Assembly: GCA_028023455.1 (NCBI GenBank) | Contig: JAQFVV010000017.1 | Coordinates: forward strand, 4,308,098 to 4,372,097 | Length of the DNA: 64,000 nt | Direction of reading: 5' to 3' | Source of the DNA: Epiperipatus broadwayi | Lineage: Eukaryota > Onychophora > Udeonychophora > Euonychophora > Peripatidae | Shown: in pieces, positions 34,986 through 45,932 of the stretch | Layout of the letters: every line of letters begins with the position of its first letter | How positions within the stretch are numbered: position 1 is the first letter of the stretch | Notes under the pieces: model-generated | What the model was told of the DNA's origin: nothing | Seen by the model: the letters and a program-made list of their open reading frames with translations, nothing else | Database searches by the model: none | Made by a program: the position numbers and the translations under genes

Positions 34986-36540
34986 AATGATTTTACAGCC
35001 TCCTAGGATTAAGGACCATAATTAAGTCTTCGTCTATAGTAATTATAAATAACTAAAAAAACATCAATCACGCATGCATTCACCAAAACGTCAAGCAAAC
35101 TCAATTGATGTTTTAGTTGAAAATTATCAGACCACTAAAAAGAAACTCCATGGTGTTTATTGATCTTACACTAAAAGATAAAACGCCAAACAAACTCACC
35201 ATGCCGATGATGTATGATGGTGGGTAACACATCCGTATTTGTTTTTCATATACAAAGACGATAATGTATGGATTGAACATTAGGAATTTGTTCTGCTTGG
35301 TTCTTTTAAAAGAGAAATCAATAAGTATATCATATAAAAAAATAAATCTTTCACAACATTAATTCTTATGATGTAAATGTATGCTCAATATAATTGGTAT
35401 TACAAATCCTTTTATAATTATTAAACAATAATTTTAATATTCATCAAAAAGGTTTTGATATTTAGAATATCTTTTTTTTCTCGCTCTAAAAGATAATTTA
35501 TGGATCAATTCAAACTTCGATTAACAAATTCAGTTCGTTGTTTTTCTCTTAATTGTTTCAGCGTCCAATGTTACTAGAAATTCCTTTCATAAAAATGTTA
35601 AGAGATTTCAAGACTAGTTAGACGGTTAAGGAAAAAAAAAACTTTTAATTATAACTTGCTATTCATTCAAAATAATACTTTTCTGAATTTGACAGATTTA
35701 GTAACTTTATGCTAGAATGAGTTTACTATTTTATTAACAAACCACGCGCGTCTATCCTAGGTCAAACTTAATTACTTAAATGTTTTCATATTTTCCCTGT
35801 AGATGGCATAGCATACCGGTCACTCTACTTAAAATTGTCCTTCTAAGCAATGAATTTTAGTAGAGATTATTTTAATCGAAATCGTTTATTTTCAACATGT
35901 ATTTCGCAAATATGTAAACATTATTTATTGACCATAAAATTAAATAAAATGGGGGGGGGGGGAGTAAAATTTTATATTTTCTCAAAATACATACAATGTA
36001 CTTTAGAATAATCTAACCTTGTCAATAAAAAGAACTTGATTACATAAAAGAGACAAAAAAAAAACTATAATTATTAGAAAAGTTATTTGAATCTTATCTT
36101 CTATTCACCTTGGCGCACCTTACTCTCATTTCTTTTCTTTCCTCTGTATTTTTACGTCTATTAATATAATTTAAAACAAAAAAAGAAAGAAGGTGTAAAC
36201 TTTAATTTAGCCTCAAGGTAAAAAATGATTTTATTTTGTTGAACTCACCCCAGTGGTTAATAAAGCTGTATTTTAATTATAATATTTGTGTGGGGATATT
36301 TCTTTTGAATTCTTATTGACTACGTATATACTATTTTTAATAGGTAAATATATATTTAATGTACATATAACGCACTAAACAAAGAGAAATGCAAATAATA
36401 TTAATAACTCTACATAAATATTCATAGATTAGAATGTTTTTCCTTTAATTTCAGACCTAAAGCAGACTAGGTGAATGGGAAAAAAAAATTACAATATCTA
36501 TAGTGATGTTTGATTTTAAATAAAAGCGCTGTGAAATCCA
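34986..36540. other. Intergenic AT-rich DNA
   Basis: A G12 homopolymer lies at about 35950-35962. No gene or family repeat recognised. The stretch at 35080-35230 has slightly higher complexity but no open frame or motif I can name. Confidence 0.45.
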
Positions 36541-36544
36541 GATA

Positions 36545-36690
36545 TTTATAGATATCAGCCTGAAATACGTATATTGGTGATTATTTATCTTTTTTACATG
36601 TGTGTGGTCATGTGTATCAATGGTATGATATAGTGTGGAGAGTTAAAGGGTGCTTCAGAGTCTGTGTTCGAACCCCCTATATTTATATAT
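36545..36690 (+). repeat. Family B repeat, 5'-truncated
   Basis: Begins inside the hammerhead-like segment (CAGCCTGAAATACGTATATT), continues GGTGATTATTTATC, TGTGTGGTCATGTGTATCAA, ATAGTGTGGAGAG and a good Pol III B box (GTGTTCGAACCCC near 36665), then CTATATTTATA. The 5' half with CUGAUGA is missing. Confidence 0.7.
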
Positions 36691-36869
36691 AGAACTACAT
36701 ATATGATTCCCTCTACAGATGATCTCTGAAGAGTTTTCGTATTTTCATATACGATCTAAATTATTAGAATCATGATTAAAATGTTCAACACTATAAATAT
36801 TAGGGTTTTTCACATTATTGAAGATTTCTCCCTCTTCCTCCCCATTTCCCTTTCTCTCCCCATCTCTTT

Positions 36870-36925
36870 TCCTTCCTCTTCCTTTTTTCTCTTCCTTTTT
36901 CATCTCTCTCTCTCTCTCTCAAATA
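36870..36925. repeat. Polypyrimidine tract with (TC)n
   Basis: TTCC-rich sequence ending in about ten TC units. The preceding C/T-rich DNA starts near 36826. Confidence 0.85.
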
Positions 36926-37189
36926 GATATGGTCGAATTATGCAAACTATGATTAAAAAGGATATATGTGAAAAAAAAAATAACATTTATATATAAGAAA
37001 GAGAGTCCTTCAACACTAAGTAAAGAGATCTGAAAGATAAACAGAATTTCATTAAAAGAAAAAAATGATTTCATTATTTAAATAATCACAACCTCAAACT
37101 AATTATTTCCATAATCACTTTCAACATAAAAACATTTATCTGTATTGTTTAGACTTTTCTAAACTGTCTAGAAAAAGTTAGGCTTAAAC

Positions 37190-37620
37190 TATTAAACATC
37201 ACATGACCACCATTTCCTATGCTTATATAAACTGTTAAAACAGTATGCAATGTGATGCACTATGGCTTCTCCTTTCTCAGAGTCAGGAATCGCTCAGCCA
37301 CTATACCCAGAGAGATCTGTTAGCAAATTTTTTATACAGTAGTGCCACCCATTGTAAGTCTTAGTAATCGATAGATGCAAGAAAGTTTGTGCATAAAATT
37401 CCTATTTAATGCCTACTCATCAATATCCACAGACTAGTTTCCAGCTTGTGGCTTTCATCAGTGAGGAGCTTTGAATCTGAGAGCACTACATCTAGAACTT
37501 AGGATCTTATGCAACCCTCCAACAGCCACCTTTTACCTATTTGGTTAACTATAAAGCTATGAGCGCAAGATGAAAACACAAAAACGATTTCAATCCAAGC
37601 TCATTTGCTTGTATATGTAT
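37190..37620. repeat. Family A repeat with nested 80-bp repeat
   Basis: ACATCACATGACCACCATTT and CTTATATAAACTG at the left end are interrupted by the 80-bp 'GTGATGCACTATGGCTTCTC ... CAGAGTCAGGAATC' repeat (37242-37330, also at 30063-30155). Family A then resumes at TACAGTAGTGCCACC and continues through the hammerhead-like segment to CAGCCACCTTTTACC and CAATCCAAGCTCATTTGC. Confidence 0.75.
37417..37477 (-). ncRNA. Hammerhead ribozyme-like motif, family A
   Basis: Minus strand: CUCCUCA, CUGAUGA (37455-37461), helix II AGC / GCU around CACAA-type loop with A and G apposed at its base, GAAA, AC-UA-GU, C17, then UGUGGA and AUAUUGAUGAG. Helix I UCCUCA / UGUGGA has one mismatch. Core bases are intact. 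Confidence 0.5.
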
Positions 37621-38399
37621 ACATATTTTTTTTTTTTAGATTTAAAAGCAATTATCGGCTATAGTTTTTAACAGATAAATAATTCTTTATCTAATGCCCA
37701 TAGTGTTGTTTTTTCAAAATATTATGTTTTATCATAGTAATTGAATGGCTTAATTACTCATAAAGTTTGAACCCCAGAAATGACACAACTGAAGTTGATC
37801 CAAGGATGGTGCACCCCGGTCCGACATTCTATAACTTTATATATGCAGGTCATCGCTCTCATCTAGTAGACTAAATAGATCTTATTTTACACATTCTCAA
37901 TATTAACTATCTGTGTTAATTCTTGCTATCACAATTGTTATGTGTATTTATTTTTATTCCTTAGATAATATATTATTCCCTGCACATATATGATCGCCTT
38001 TTATTCATCAAAATCAATATTTTCTTTTGTAGTTTGATAAATGACATTTGCAAAGCCATAAATCATTATCCTTTAATCTTTACTTTCCAGATAGAAACCT
38101 TGTTACTAAGCAGTATCAGATGACCAGCTAAATTGGCTACTGAAAAACCATACTAAATTTGCTTGGAAAATCATCAGCTCTAAAAAAAAAAATTCTAACT
38201 TCTTCCTATAATTGAACCTCATCAATCTTGATAGATTCAGTCATTAATATATATATATGTAATCTTGTAATTAAATATTAATAAATACAGTAACTTAAAT
38301 ATATATAATATATGTTAATATTTAATTACAATAATACATATATAACTTCAAAGAAATACAGATATCATTATATATATATATTAGTAAAGAAATTAGTCA

Positions 38400-38760
38400 C
38401 TTGTCACATGATCTATATAGCTTGCATTACCAATATGTAATATATAAAGAGCCTGCTAATAACTCTAAACAAGCTTATTTATTTTTTTATGATAAATGCT
38501 ATAAGAGAAAGTATCTAAAGCCTTTAACTATGATTATTCCATCCCTAGACCAGTTTCGAGCCATGCTTGGCTTGAGTTACTATTTTGAATCTAATGTCCT
38601 AGCTCCTCACTGAAGAGAGTCATAGCTTAAAACTGGTATAGGGATGGTGACAATCATAAATAAAGGCTTCAGATACTGTCTCTTGTAGCATTTATCATAA
38701 AAAATAAAAAATAAACTTGTTTAGAGCTATTAGCAGACTCTTTGTATATTATATATATAT
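38400..38760. repeat. Family D foldback repeat
   Basis: Arms at about 38449-38552 and 38630-38747 are inverted: GAGCCTGCTAATAACTCTAA, ACAAGC, GATAAATGCTA, AAAGCCTTTA, ATTCCATCCCTAGACCAG and their complements. TCACATGATCTATATAGC at the left edge matches the other family D copies. The plus-strand centre reads CTGAAGA (38610-38616), GAG / CUU, AAAAC, GGUA, a degenerate hammerhead-like core (G12 is A). Confidence 0.75.
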
Positions 38761-39184
38761 ATATAGTAGACATAAAAGTTGAATATAAACTATGGATTCA
38801 GAACCTACTACAGTGATGAGAACTGTGTTATATTACGATAATATTTTTTAAAACAGTTTGTTGGCATGCATTAGAACCATCTCATTCAACTTAATAAAAA
38901 ATAGATGACCTGAAAAAAAATCCTAAATCTAGTACAATTTAAAAATTTTCCAAGGTTTGTATAATCTGGAGATTAACATTGTCCTGGCTGGAAAAGGCAC
39001 TAACTATTAGGTTATGAATATTAATTGCAAAAGTAATATAACAAACAATCCATTTTTCTACTCATGTCTTGAGTTGTGAATGATACACATGAGATGAGAG
39101 ACAGTTCTATCTTTTCTCAAATGAAAGAACATATTAGTCATTCATTAGACTAGAGATTATTCATTTAATGAATAACATTTTTGT

Positions 39185-39835
39185 AGTGTTATTTTAGCCA
39201 CATCACACTCTCACAAATACGGACTAGTTTCTATCTGTTTTTAACACCCTATGGAAGGGTGTAATCATAAACAAAGTGATTAGAAAGCAGTTCTAATTTT
39301 GCATGAGAATGGTGTAGTGAAAATTACACTACAAAAATATGATTCATTAAATACATTATCTCTAATCCAATGAATGACTAATAAAAAATATTACTACCAT
39401 CAAGTGATGTGTCAAAGTTGTGAGGGCAGTAAGTTTGACACATCAATTAAACTGTACTTAACATAACATCATTGGGCTACTATATAAATTATTAAGGCAT
39501 ATATGTCAAAAGATGGAATCTTTTCTCTTTAATACATGTCCTATGTGTTTAATAAATAAATATGAATGTTACCATTAAACTGTAGTAATTGGCTATCTAT
39601 GTATACTGAACAATGATAAATATATGCATAAGAGTTTGTGATCTGGGTCAACTGATAAGTTCTGATTCAGCTTGAAATCAGCATCATGGGAATCAGAAAT
39701 CATTTTCACATATCTCTGATCGTATGTTTATGAGTATATCCCTTCACAAGATGTTAAAAGCAGATAGAAATCAGTCCCTACCTTGTGTAAGAGTAGTATA
39801 GTAAAAGTCACACTACAGAAATATTAGTTTATGTT
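39185..39835 (+). repeat. Family B-prime repeat, partial dimer
   Basis: Unit ends TTTCTATCTGTTTTTAACA and TAGTGAAAATTACACTACA occur near 39225-39330 and again, with variation, near 39750-39825. Between them lie GTGTCAAAGTTGTGAG, TTAAACTGTA and, at 39645-39690, GGGTCAACTGATAAGT. The core at 39652 reads CTGATAA, so it is mutated. The same blocks make up the dimer at 55.9-56.5 kb. Confidence 0.7.
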
Positions 39836-41020
39836 ATTTTGTCACTTACTGGTCAAATCCTTCTATATCCAGTAATCTTGCAAAATAAAAATATTTATCT
39901 GATTTCTCTTCTATTCTAAGTAGAACATTTCTGTTGTGAAAAAAAATGGTGTTCAGTCCTGTGTGGGTCTGCAATTTTAATTTTGTGATCAGTATTTTTA
40001 TAATAAAAAGTAGATGTTATATTTTTTGTCAAGTATTACCTTCATGTATTTTTTATTATTGTTTAATTTACTTTATATATATAATGAAGCAGTCGGATCT
40101 AAGTTCGATCCTAGCTCGTTAATAAAGTCAGATTAGGGGTCTCAGAAATCATCATTCATTGAGCTAGTTCCTTGGCCATAGTCATATGCTGTCAACCTAT
40201 GTTGTCCATTGATTTGATCTGAGCCTGTGAGTTGGGTTTGAATTCAGTCTGAATCATGGAGTAAATTCTTTGTTTCAACTGGATTTGAATCTGACTTTGT
40301 GTTTAGATTGTTGAAGGGTATGTAAAGCGGTACAATATATATATATATATATATGATAATTTATAAATCTAAAAAAGCTATTAAAATAATTAGCAATTAA
40401 CTCTGTCTTTATAAATTAGATTATAAGCCAATTTGAAAGAGGCTGCATATACATTTCAATTGATTTTCATGTCATGTTTACCAGTGTTGTAGTTTGGTTA
40501 AGCTTCCTTAGAAGTGAATGAAAGCAACTTCATATTCATTAGTGACATCACAGTTCTGCTACTGGAAGATGTGTTAATTATCACAGCACATTAAGGTTGG
40601 GCATTTATTTCTCTGATTATAGTTCATATTATTTGGTGTTGTTTGCCTTAATTTATATATATATACTTGATTTATTTAATTACATTTTATTTTTATTCTC
40701 TGTTGCAGTATTTTAATATTTTATGCATATATATATATATATATATCTTTCTTTTAAAACATTTTTATAAATTATACAATTTATTTATAATTTGATTGAT
40801 TAAGAGAATGTATATATATATATATGTTGAATTAAATATTTTTATGAATTGTTATTATAATAAAGAATAAATATGAGTTCATATCCACATAAACAGAGAT
40901 AACCTTTAACCTTTTTGATATTACCAAGAAACTATCAATTACTACTAATTGACAATCCCTCAGGCTAAATAAGTTTTCTCATTAATTTATAACAGCTCTT
41001 TTGTTGAAGTAAAAGGTCTT
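39836..41020. other. Intergenic DNA with TA runs
   Basis: TA runs at about 40334-40352, 40725-40746 and 40811-40826. No gene seen. The 40895-40990 stretch (TAACCTTTAACC ... CAATTACTACTAATTGACAA) is the reverse complement of 9190-9290 (GATTGTTAATTAGTAGTAATTGATAG), another dispersed repeat. Confidence 0.5.
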
Positions 41021-41219
41021 CTTTTACTTTAACCCTAAGTTCTATTATGTATAAATATATATAATAAATAATCATAACTTTTATATATCTATAATTGAAA
41101 CAGAAGTGACTAAGTCTCCTTTTACTTTAACCCTAAGTTCTATTATGTATATATATATATATATAATAAATAATCATAACTTCTATATATCTATAATTGA
41201 AACAGAAGTGACTAAGTCT
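41021..41219. repeat. Tandem duplication, 98-bp unit
   Basis: CTTTTACTTTAACCCTAAG, TTCTATTATGTATA, a TA run, TAATCATAACTT and GAAACAGAAGTGACTAAGTC are repeated in tandem with starts at 41021 and 41119. The second unit has a longer TA run. Confidence 0.9.
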
Positions 41220-41509
41220 CACAGAGATATCAAAAACCATGAAATCACAGAATGATACCATTCTATCTTTATGTTCTGTTGTTATATAAACTTAGTTTTT
41301 ATTGTAGTTTGAAAATATTAGAGCAAATTTTATCTATTTTTTAAATTTATGTCCAGACTAAATGGTCTGAAATCACTATTAATATATTCAGAGGACAGTG
41401 AACAATTTTTACTTTTAACAACCTAATGTAATAACAAATAATCACACACACTCCACAGACTTATGTGATGTAAAAAAACTACAATAGAGCTTAAATATAG
41501 AGTGGTTCA

Positions 41510-41790
41510 ATTGCAAACTGTTGTCAAGGCAATCTCCTTTTGACAATAAAGGTAAACCAGTCAACACTTAGACAATCCCAGTATCAATAACAATCAACAA
41601 TTTTAAACTGTTGTCAAGGCAACTTCCTTTTAACAATAAAATAGAATTCTTTATTGTTAAAATGAAGTTACCTTGACAACAGTTTGAAATTGTTGCTTGT
41701 TATTAATATTAGGATTGTGTATGTGTTGACTGGTTTTTAATGATTACTTACAAACCCATTTAGTCTTGAGCATTATAACACTTATATATA
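41510..41790. repeat. Inverted copies of the 'TTGCCTTGACAAC' repeat
   Basis: Two copies in one direction (starting near 41515 and 41605, each with CTGTTGTCAAGGCAA) and one in the opposite direction (GTTACCTTGACAACAG near 41668) around an AATAGAATTCTTTATT centre form a palindrome of roughly 41575-41740. Related to 4855-5300. Confidence 0.75.
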
Positions 41791-42039
41791 TATATGACAA
41801 AATCAGTAAATCAAATTGCAAATAAACATGTCAACAAAAAACAAGTGGCTAGTCATTCCCATCTTTGTTAAAAGATAAAACTGACAATTATCTCATTTTA
41901 TCTCATAAATGGGAACTTTTTTTTAGTATTCCATTGGTTATATTCATATATTTTGGATACATTTAATAAATAATTAATCACTAAAATTAATTTTTAAAAT
42001 AGTGATTTAAATTTTAATATGAATCATATTGGCTTATAT

Positions 42040-42350
42040 CAGGGATCGGGAACTGTCGGCTCTGAAGCTGGAAGTAATTCTTTAGTGGATAAAGTGTGCT
42101 CTCTTATTGTGGAGAAAAAAAAATTGTATAAATTTTATTAAAAAATATAATATATATATATACTTTGTTTCACTCATCATAATATTATATGCAAGTTTAA
42201 GACTTTTTTGAATCTTGTACATGCATAGATAATGTTATTAAATGTTTAAGTAACGAAAGAAATTGATTTCATAATGTGGCTCCTTACACTTTAATTGTTA
42301 CACATTTTTTGTCAAAATGGTTCTCTGTCTCCAAAATGTTCCTAGCCGCC
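42040..42350. repeat. Possible hAT-like non-autonomous element
   Basis: CAGGGATCGGGAACTGTCGG, then GGCTCTGAAG and TTCTTTAGTGG at the left, and GTGGCTCCTT ... GGTTCTCTGTCTCC ... GTTCCTAGCCGCCAG at the right, resemble the CAGGGGTCGGCAA...CGGCTC ends of a common hAT-type repeat. The right terminus is decayed and I cannot verify an 8-bp target duplication. Confidence 0.35.
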
Positions 42351-42463
42351 AGCCTAAATCAACTTTTAAGTCATTTGCTTGCATTTAATTGCAAACTTAC
42401 ATTTTAAAAAAAGTAGTATGTAAGTATTTTACTGTTTGACAAATATATAGAATCTTGCCAAGT

Positions 42464-42560
42464 GTTGTTAGCCGAGAGATCATCGCAGCTGCCTTGCAAG
42501 CAAGTAGTTGTTTGCAGATGGTTGTGGGTTCATCTCCCAGATGATGCTATGACATATGAA
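42464..42560 (+). repeat. tRNA-derived SINE, 'TAGCCGAGAG' family
   Basis: TTAGCCGAGAGATCA (A box), CTGCCTTGCAAGC (anticodon arm-like), GTTTGCAGATGG, and GGGTTCATCTCCCAG (B box), then GATGCTATGACATATG. This is the better preserved of two copies (other at 4706-4807, minus strand). Confidence 0.65.
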
Positions 42561-42659
42561 AATATATATATATAGAATATTAATAGAAAGAATGTTAATT
42601 ATAAATTAAAGAAGTCTTCATGTATTAATAAAAAAATAATAAATTTATTTAGTCTTTAA

Positions 42660-42973
42660 TAACTGCACATGGACCTCTCAATTCTAAAACACAAGTTAGA
42701 ACTATAAGAAAAAGATGGAACCCACCTTCTTCTATGCCTAAATTTATATATAAATAAGCCAGACTCAAGCATTTTTTAACTAAGAGTGTGAAGCTTAAAT
42801 ACCTTCACATTTAATTCACTAAATATTATATATAAATAAACAACGTGAAATCTTTCAAAATGTTTGAGTCTGGCTTATTTATATATAAATTTAGGCATAG
42901 AAGACGGTGGGTCCCATCTTTTTCTTATAGTTCTGACTTGTGTATTAGAATTGAGAGGTCAGTGTGCAGTCAT
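42660..42973. repeat. Inverted repeat, about 115-bp arms
   Basis: Arms 42660-42776 and 42857-42973 are inverted copies: CCTCTCAATTCTAA, TATAAGAAAAAGATGG, TCTATGCCTAAATTTATATA, AGCCAGACTCAA and their complements, around an 80-bp spacer. No hammerhead-like core seen. Confidence 0.9.
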
Positions 42974-43472
42974 TATTATATCTGATTGGCTGTCACATAA
43001 GCATGTGTTTGCGCTTAATAAATTTGATATATTTACATTAGACTTTAATATAATATATATATATTAAAAAAGTATAATAATTTTTAATCTTAAATATAAA
43101 TATTAGGTAAGTTGTTTAAAGACAATAATTAACAATAAATGAGAGCTAATAAAATGAAGTTTAAGACAAATATTAAATATTATATTCAACAACATAAATA
43201 TACGTATAACAAGGCAATGGAGAATGATGCAGCTTATTCAGCTTTCTATATTCATCAAAGTATTACATGGCATGTATGTTATCCATGAGAATTTAGTGTT
43301 TTAATGTATGAAGCATGTGATAAAAAATGTAAGATCATTGAATCATATCCTATAAAAAAAATTCTTCTTTCGCTATTAATACAAAGTTAGCCAGTTTTCC
43401 GATTAATTGTTTCTGGCCAATATAATGAAATATCAAGTTTAACGCTTAGTAGAGTATAATGATTTTTATACA

Positions 43473-43506
43473 GCCTTGATGAGGACTGAAATTAGTTGAA
43501 AGCACT
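43473..43506 (+). repeat. Family E stem motif
   Basis: CTTGATGAG, GACT / AGTT around GAAATT, GAAAG. It marks the start of a slightly GC-richer 350-bp stretch (43540-43890) that has no recognisable coding or family content. Confidence 0.4.
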
Positions 43507-44071
43507 TGGCAATGCATTTTTTATATTATTTTAATGTTTCTCTGTGTTGTGTTTAGCCTGCCTCATAGCTCTGGTAAGATACTTCCAGCTATGTATTTAG
43601 CTTGCCTCGAGTCAGCTCTAATTTGGATGTAGCAGTTTCTAGTCTGTAGGTGGACTTGCCTCACTGTGTGGACATTGTGATAATGAATAGAGAGATTACC
43701 CTTGCTGATGGCAGAGGGTTTAATGGAGAGCACATTCAGTCATTCAGATTGATAGAAATAATTGCTCTCTGTCTCACCTCCAAAAGGCTGACTATTTAAT
43801 GGCAGATCCCCTACCTTACTGGAAACATGCAGATTTGGTTGAAACATGCAGATTTCGTCTTCAAACTCCAGTGAATGATTTAATCCCTTTGGATAGCAAC
43901 TGGATGCTTGCCAATCAGATAAGAAATCTGAAATAGTCCACTCCTAAAGGCAAGGTCAAATATGACACTCTGTTTATACAATAATCTATTGTTATATTGT
44001 GGCTTAAAATGTTTATGAATCAGAATATAATTATTATATAATAGCAGTGTACATTTAAAAAATGTGGTAAC

Positions 44072-44120
44072 TGGAGCTGACTGATGAGACAAAGTTCATG
44101 TTGAAATGCATTTTGAGAAT
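44072..44120 (+). ncRNA. Hammerhead ribozyme-like motif, diverged family B
   Basis: CUGAUGA (44081-44087), helix II GACA / UGUU around AAGUUCA, GAAA (44103-44106), helix III AU / AU around GC, U17. The downstream GAGAATCATATTTTTCC matches the family B-prime copies. Helix I (GAGCUGA against UUGAGAA) pairs poorly, so the core is intact but the fold is uncertain. Confidence 0.45.
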
Positions 44121-44854
44121 CATATTTTTCCTTTGGCTGTAATAGTGTATGTAAAAGAAATCGTACTATTATTTGAGATTTGAAAAATATATATAACATA
44201 CTTAAGTTATTAAAATTTTAAAAAGATAACATATTTTTTTTTAAAAAAGTAAACTTCAACTGTATTCACCCATAAAAACAGTTGGTACTTATGTATTAAT
44301 CTGGCCATGAAATTTTTGGTTCTATTATAATCATTATGGTTATCTATGATTTGCTAAGTATTTAATAGTACATTTTATTTAATTAAGTAAGTAAATTTAA
44401 CTTTCAAAAATAAGTTGTTGAAGATCTCTAGAGATGTTTTATATGTACTATACATTTTTATTAACTTTTAACTACCACTGATCTACTTAAGCCTTAAAGA
44501 TGGTCATCTTTTGCTGCATAAATAAATTGACATTAATATAGAAAATGGTGTTGTTATGTAAATGATTCGATAAATCTTTGAATGTTAAATTTATTTTTAA
44601 TTAAATAAAACGTACTATCAAATATTTAGCAATCATAGATAATCCTAATGATTTTAATGAAAACTAAAATTTCACCACTGGACCAAACAGTTATTCTTTT
44701 ATATAAAGACAGAGAAAATTCATTTCTCTCTTTCTATTTGTAAATAATTGATTTTGCATATACATATATATAATATTAAATTTTTTGTTAATTTCCTCTT
44801 ATTTTTATTTTACCAAATTCATCACTTCTTTTTTTTAGCTGTAATATCTTATAT

Positions 44855-45115
44855 AAATGCAATTTATCCACTCTACGAGTACTTTTGAGCAAAAACCTTT
44901 TATTGTATATATATGAATACATATTTTTACATTTCAACTGTCCTGCAGTCTTATTCAAAGCTATGATAATGTATTTTATTTTATTTTGTTCATTATACCA
45001 TAGCTCTGAAGAAGACTGCAGGAGAGTTGAAACATAAGATTGTGTATGCATATATGTATAATAAGAGATTTTTGCTAAAAAGTGTTCAAAGTAGAGTGGA
45101 TAAATTGCATTTATT
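44855..45115. repeat. Palindrome with paired family E stem motifs
   Basis: Arms about 44858-44968 and 45000-45112 are inverted: AAATGCAATTTATCCACTCT, GAGCAAAAACC / complement, and a stem motif in each arm, minus 44931-44962 and plus 45004-45036 (CTGAAGA, A, GACT...AGTT, GAAAC). Same architecture as 32.6-32.9 kb. Confidence 0.8.
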
Positions 45116-45647
45116 TTTATTTTACTTATTTTAACTTGCAAATATTTTAATTATTATAGAGAGAACTTTACTAAATACATAAAAAAAAGAATATTGTGAT
45201 TGTAATAAGTTTTGTTTCTATTGCTAGAAGACATTCATGTTTAAGTTCATTTCAATGGCTGCTCATGCAGTAGCGATGTTGTCAATGATTTTACCAAGAT
45301 TTGAACTCCTTTTGCTCATTATTTAACATTTTTTTTACATAATACAATTTACAAAAGTTTAAATGGTGACTTAATTCACAGTTTGTCACAATCTCATTCA
45401 TTCTAGAACAGAAAGCTTAATGACTTAACATCTTTTAGAATAATAGTTATTTGTATTTAGATGTTTCTTTTCCACACTGATCGGCACTGGTATTATTGTA
45501 AATATTTTAAATAAAGTACTATTTTTATTTGTGTAATTAGTGTTGGCAGTTTCCTCTCGGAAATAATTCCGTCTAAAAATGTGTATTAAAAAGTACAAAT
45601 AATTATTATGCAGTAACTTGTAGCTTTATGACTTTACGCTTGTCCAA

Positions 45648-45932
45648 ATTATGATAATATTAAATAATGCTTTCACACATAACGTAAAGCTGTATAATTA
45701 ATATCAATTAGTCAATTAAAATGGCTGAGCGCTTTCGAGAAACTGTACTTCTCATAATCATACAGTTTGCATATTATACTGATAGAATGATTTCAATGAA
45801 CGAGTCAGAACTGGCTATGATTATGAGAAGTACAGGTTCTCGAAAGCGCTCAACCATTTTAATTGACTAATTGATATTAATTATACAGCTTTACGTTATA
45901 AGTGTGATAGCACTATTTAATATTATCAAAAT
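45648..45932. repeat. Inverted repeat with 'GAGAA...TTCTCGAAAG' stem
   Basis: Arms about 45648-45770 and 45815-45932 are nearly perfect inverted copies: ATAACGTAAAGCTGTATAAT, TCAATTAGTCAATTAAAATG, GAGCGCTTTCGAGAA. Each arm has a hairpin GAGAA / TTCTC followed by GAAAGCGC. This resembles the stem-GAAA half of the other families but lacks CTGANGA. Confidence 0.85.

Noticed and set aside
45648-45932. Hammerhead ribozyme at the GAGAA/TTCTC-GAAAG hairpin
   Set aside because: The stem and GAAA are present but there is no CUGANGA before the stem.
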